Below are positions 5,570-6,032 of a stretch of 6,032 nt of DNA, piece after piece. A program made the translations under genes and the position numbers. The notes beneath the pieces were generated by a model. The model was not told the origin of the DNA, searched no databases, and saw only the letters and a program-made list of their open reading frames with translations. The first letter of the stretch is position 1; each line of letters begins with the position of its first letter. This DNA comes from an uncultured Alphaproteobacteria bacterium (lineage in GTDB: Bacteria > Pseudomonadota > Alphaproteobacteria > Micavibrionales > Micavibrionaceae): contig CAKTCH010000101.1 of NCBI GenBank assembly GCA_934538895.1, positions 1 to 6,032 on the forward strand. Direction: 5' to 3'.

Positions 5570-6007
5570 ATGCCTCTCATAAATCGGAAAACCTCCAAAG
5601 ATCGTGTTAATTTCGAAGGCAGTCTAGCGCGCGAAGAAATAGAATCTCTAATACATGATCCTGATATTAAATATGTTCAAACTTCAGTTCCCGCGCCCTT
5701 GGAAACATGGGACGCTCTCAACCGGACTCTCCTGATCCAAAGGCCTGATATAGAATTACGTGTATATGGTTTTTATAACGAGACATGCAATCTGTCTTTT
5801 TTACAGCGCCTTGAGAATATAAAAAGGCTATCTGTCGACTGCATCCAGAATGCCACCGGGATTGAAAACATATCTGCCCTACGGAATTTGGAAAGCCTTT
5901 CTATAGGAATTTTTAATCTAGAAAATCTGAATTTCCTTCAAGATCTTGACCATGAAAAAATAAATGACCTTGCCTTTGCAGCGACAAGATCAGAAAGCCC
6001 AGACTAA
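5570..6007 (+). pseudogene. Leucine-rich-repeat protein, probably interrupted by an in-frame stop
   Basis: 145 residues from the ATG at 5570, with AGGA at 5560-5563. No signal peptide or membrane segment. Residues 1-60 are not recognised. From residue 63, LRR-like units begin at Leu63, Leu87, Leu110 and Leu134, each 23-24 residues, with inner pattern LxVxxF/LSIxxF and second halves such as LSFLQRLENIKR, ISALRNLES and LNFLQDL. The fourth unit (LAFAATRSESPD) is cut by TAA at 6005-6007. Reading on in the same frame gives SCLSQFKN to the window edge, exactly the expected second half of the unit if the stop codon were Leu (TTA, one base different). LRR proteins of this type bind other proteins; the partner is unknown. 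The region is far more AT-rich than its neighbours, suggesting transfer. Alternative: a genuine short LRR protein ending here, or a sequencing error with an intact longer gene. Confidence 0.6.
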
Positions 6008-6032
6008 TCTTGTCTTTCCCAATTCAAAAATT

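Overview
The window looks like a piece of an alphaproteobacterial chromosome. The signs are high-GC coding sequence with GC-rich third positions, an IalB-family periplasmic protein, an NsrR-type Rrf2 regulator divergent from a flavohaemoglobin, and an ExoIII with the RIDH active-site variant. The order cannot be fixed from sequence alone.

Layout. At the left edge (1-324, minus) is the 5' part of a HAD-superfamily pyrimidine 5'-nucleotidase-like gene, cut by the window. A 97-base gap separates it from a plus-strand group: exodeoxyribonuclease III (xthA, 422-1186), a lipoprotein overlapping its stop codon (1183-1803) with a conserved Cys/His/Asp set, and after 84 bases a second lipoprotein (1888-2772) of alpha/beta-hydrolase type that seems to have lost its nucleophile. 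This group converges, with only 11 bases between stops, on a minus-strand pair: nsrR (3242-3661) followed by an IalB-family secreted protein (2784-3245), which overlap by ATGA. Divergent from nsrR is hmp (3753-4994), encoding flavohaemoglobin (nitric oxide dioxygenase). The 91-base nsrR-hmp gap holds a near-perfect 11-1-11 inverted repeat overlapping the -10 of a good hmp promoter. This is a self-contained nitric-oxide sensing and detoxification switch, and the IalB-like protein appears to be wired into it.

After hmp comes a 196-base gap with two REP-like hairpin elements in inverted orientation, then a DUF488 (YeaO-like) gene (5191-5535). The right end (about 5540-6032) is markedly AT-rich and carries the start of a leucine-rich-repeat protein. 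Its reading frame is stopped at 6005-6007, but the repeat pattern continues in the same frame beyond the stop to the window edge, so the gene is probably broken by a nonsense change, or the base is a sequencing error.

No tRNA, rRNA, CRISPR array, insertion sequence or clear rho-independent terminator was seen. The most interesting points are the NsrR operator with the nsrR-ialB overlap, the apparent pseudoenzyme lipoprotein, the uncharacterised Cys/His/Asp lipoprotein coupled to xthA, and the in-frame stop in the LRR gene.
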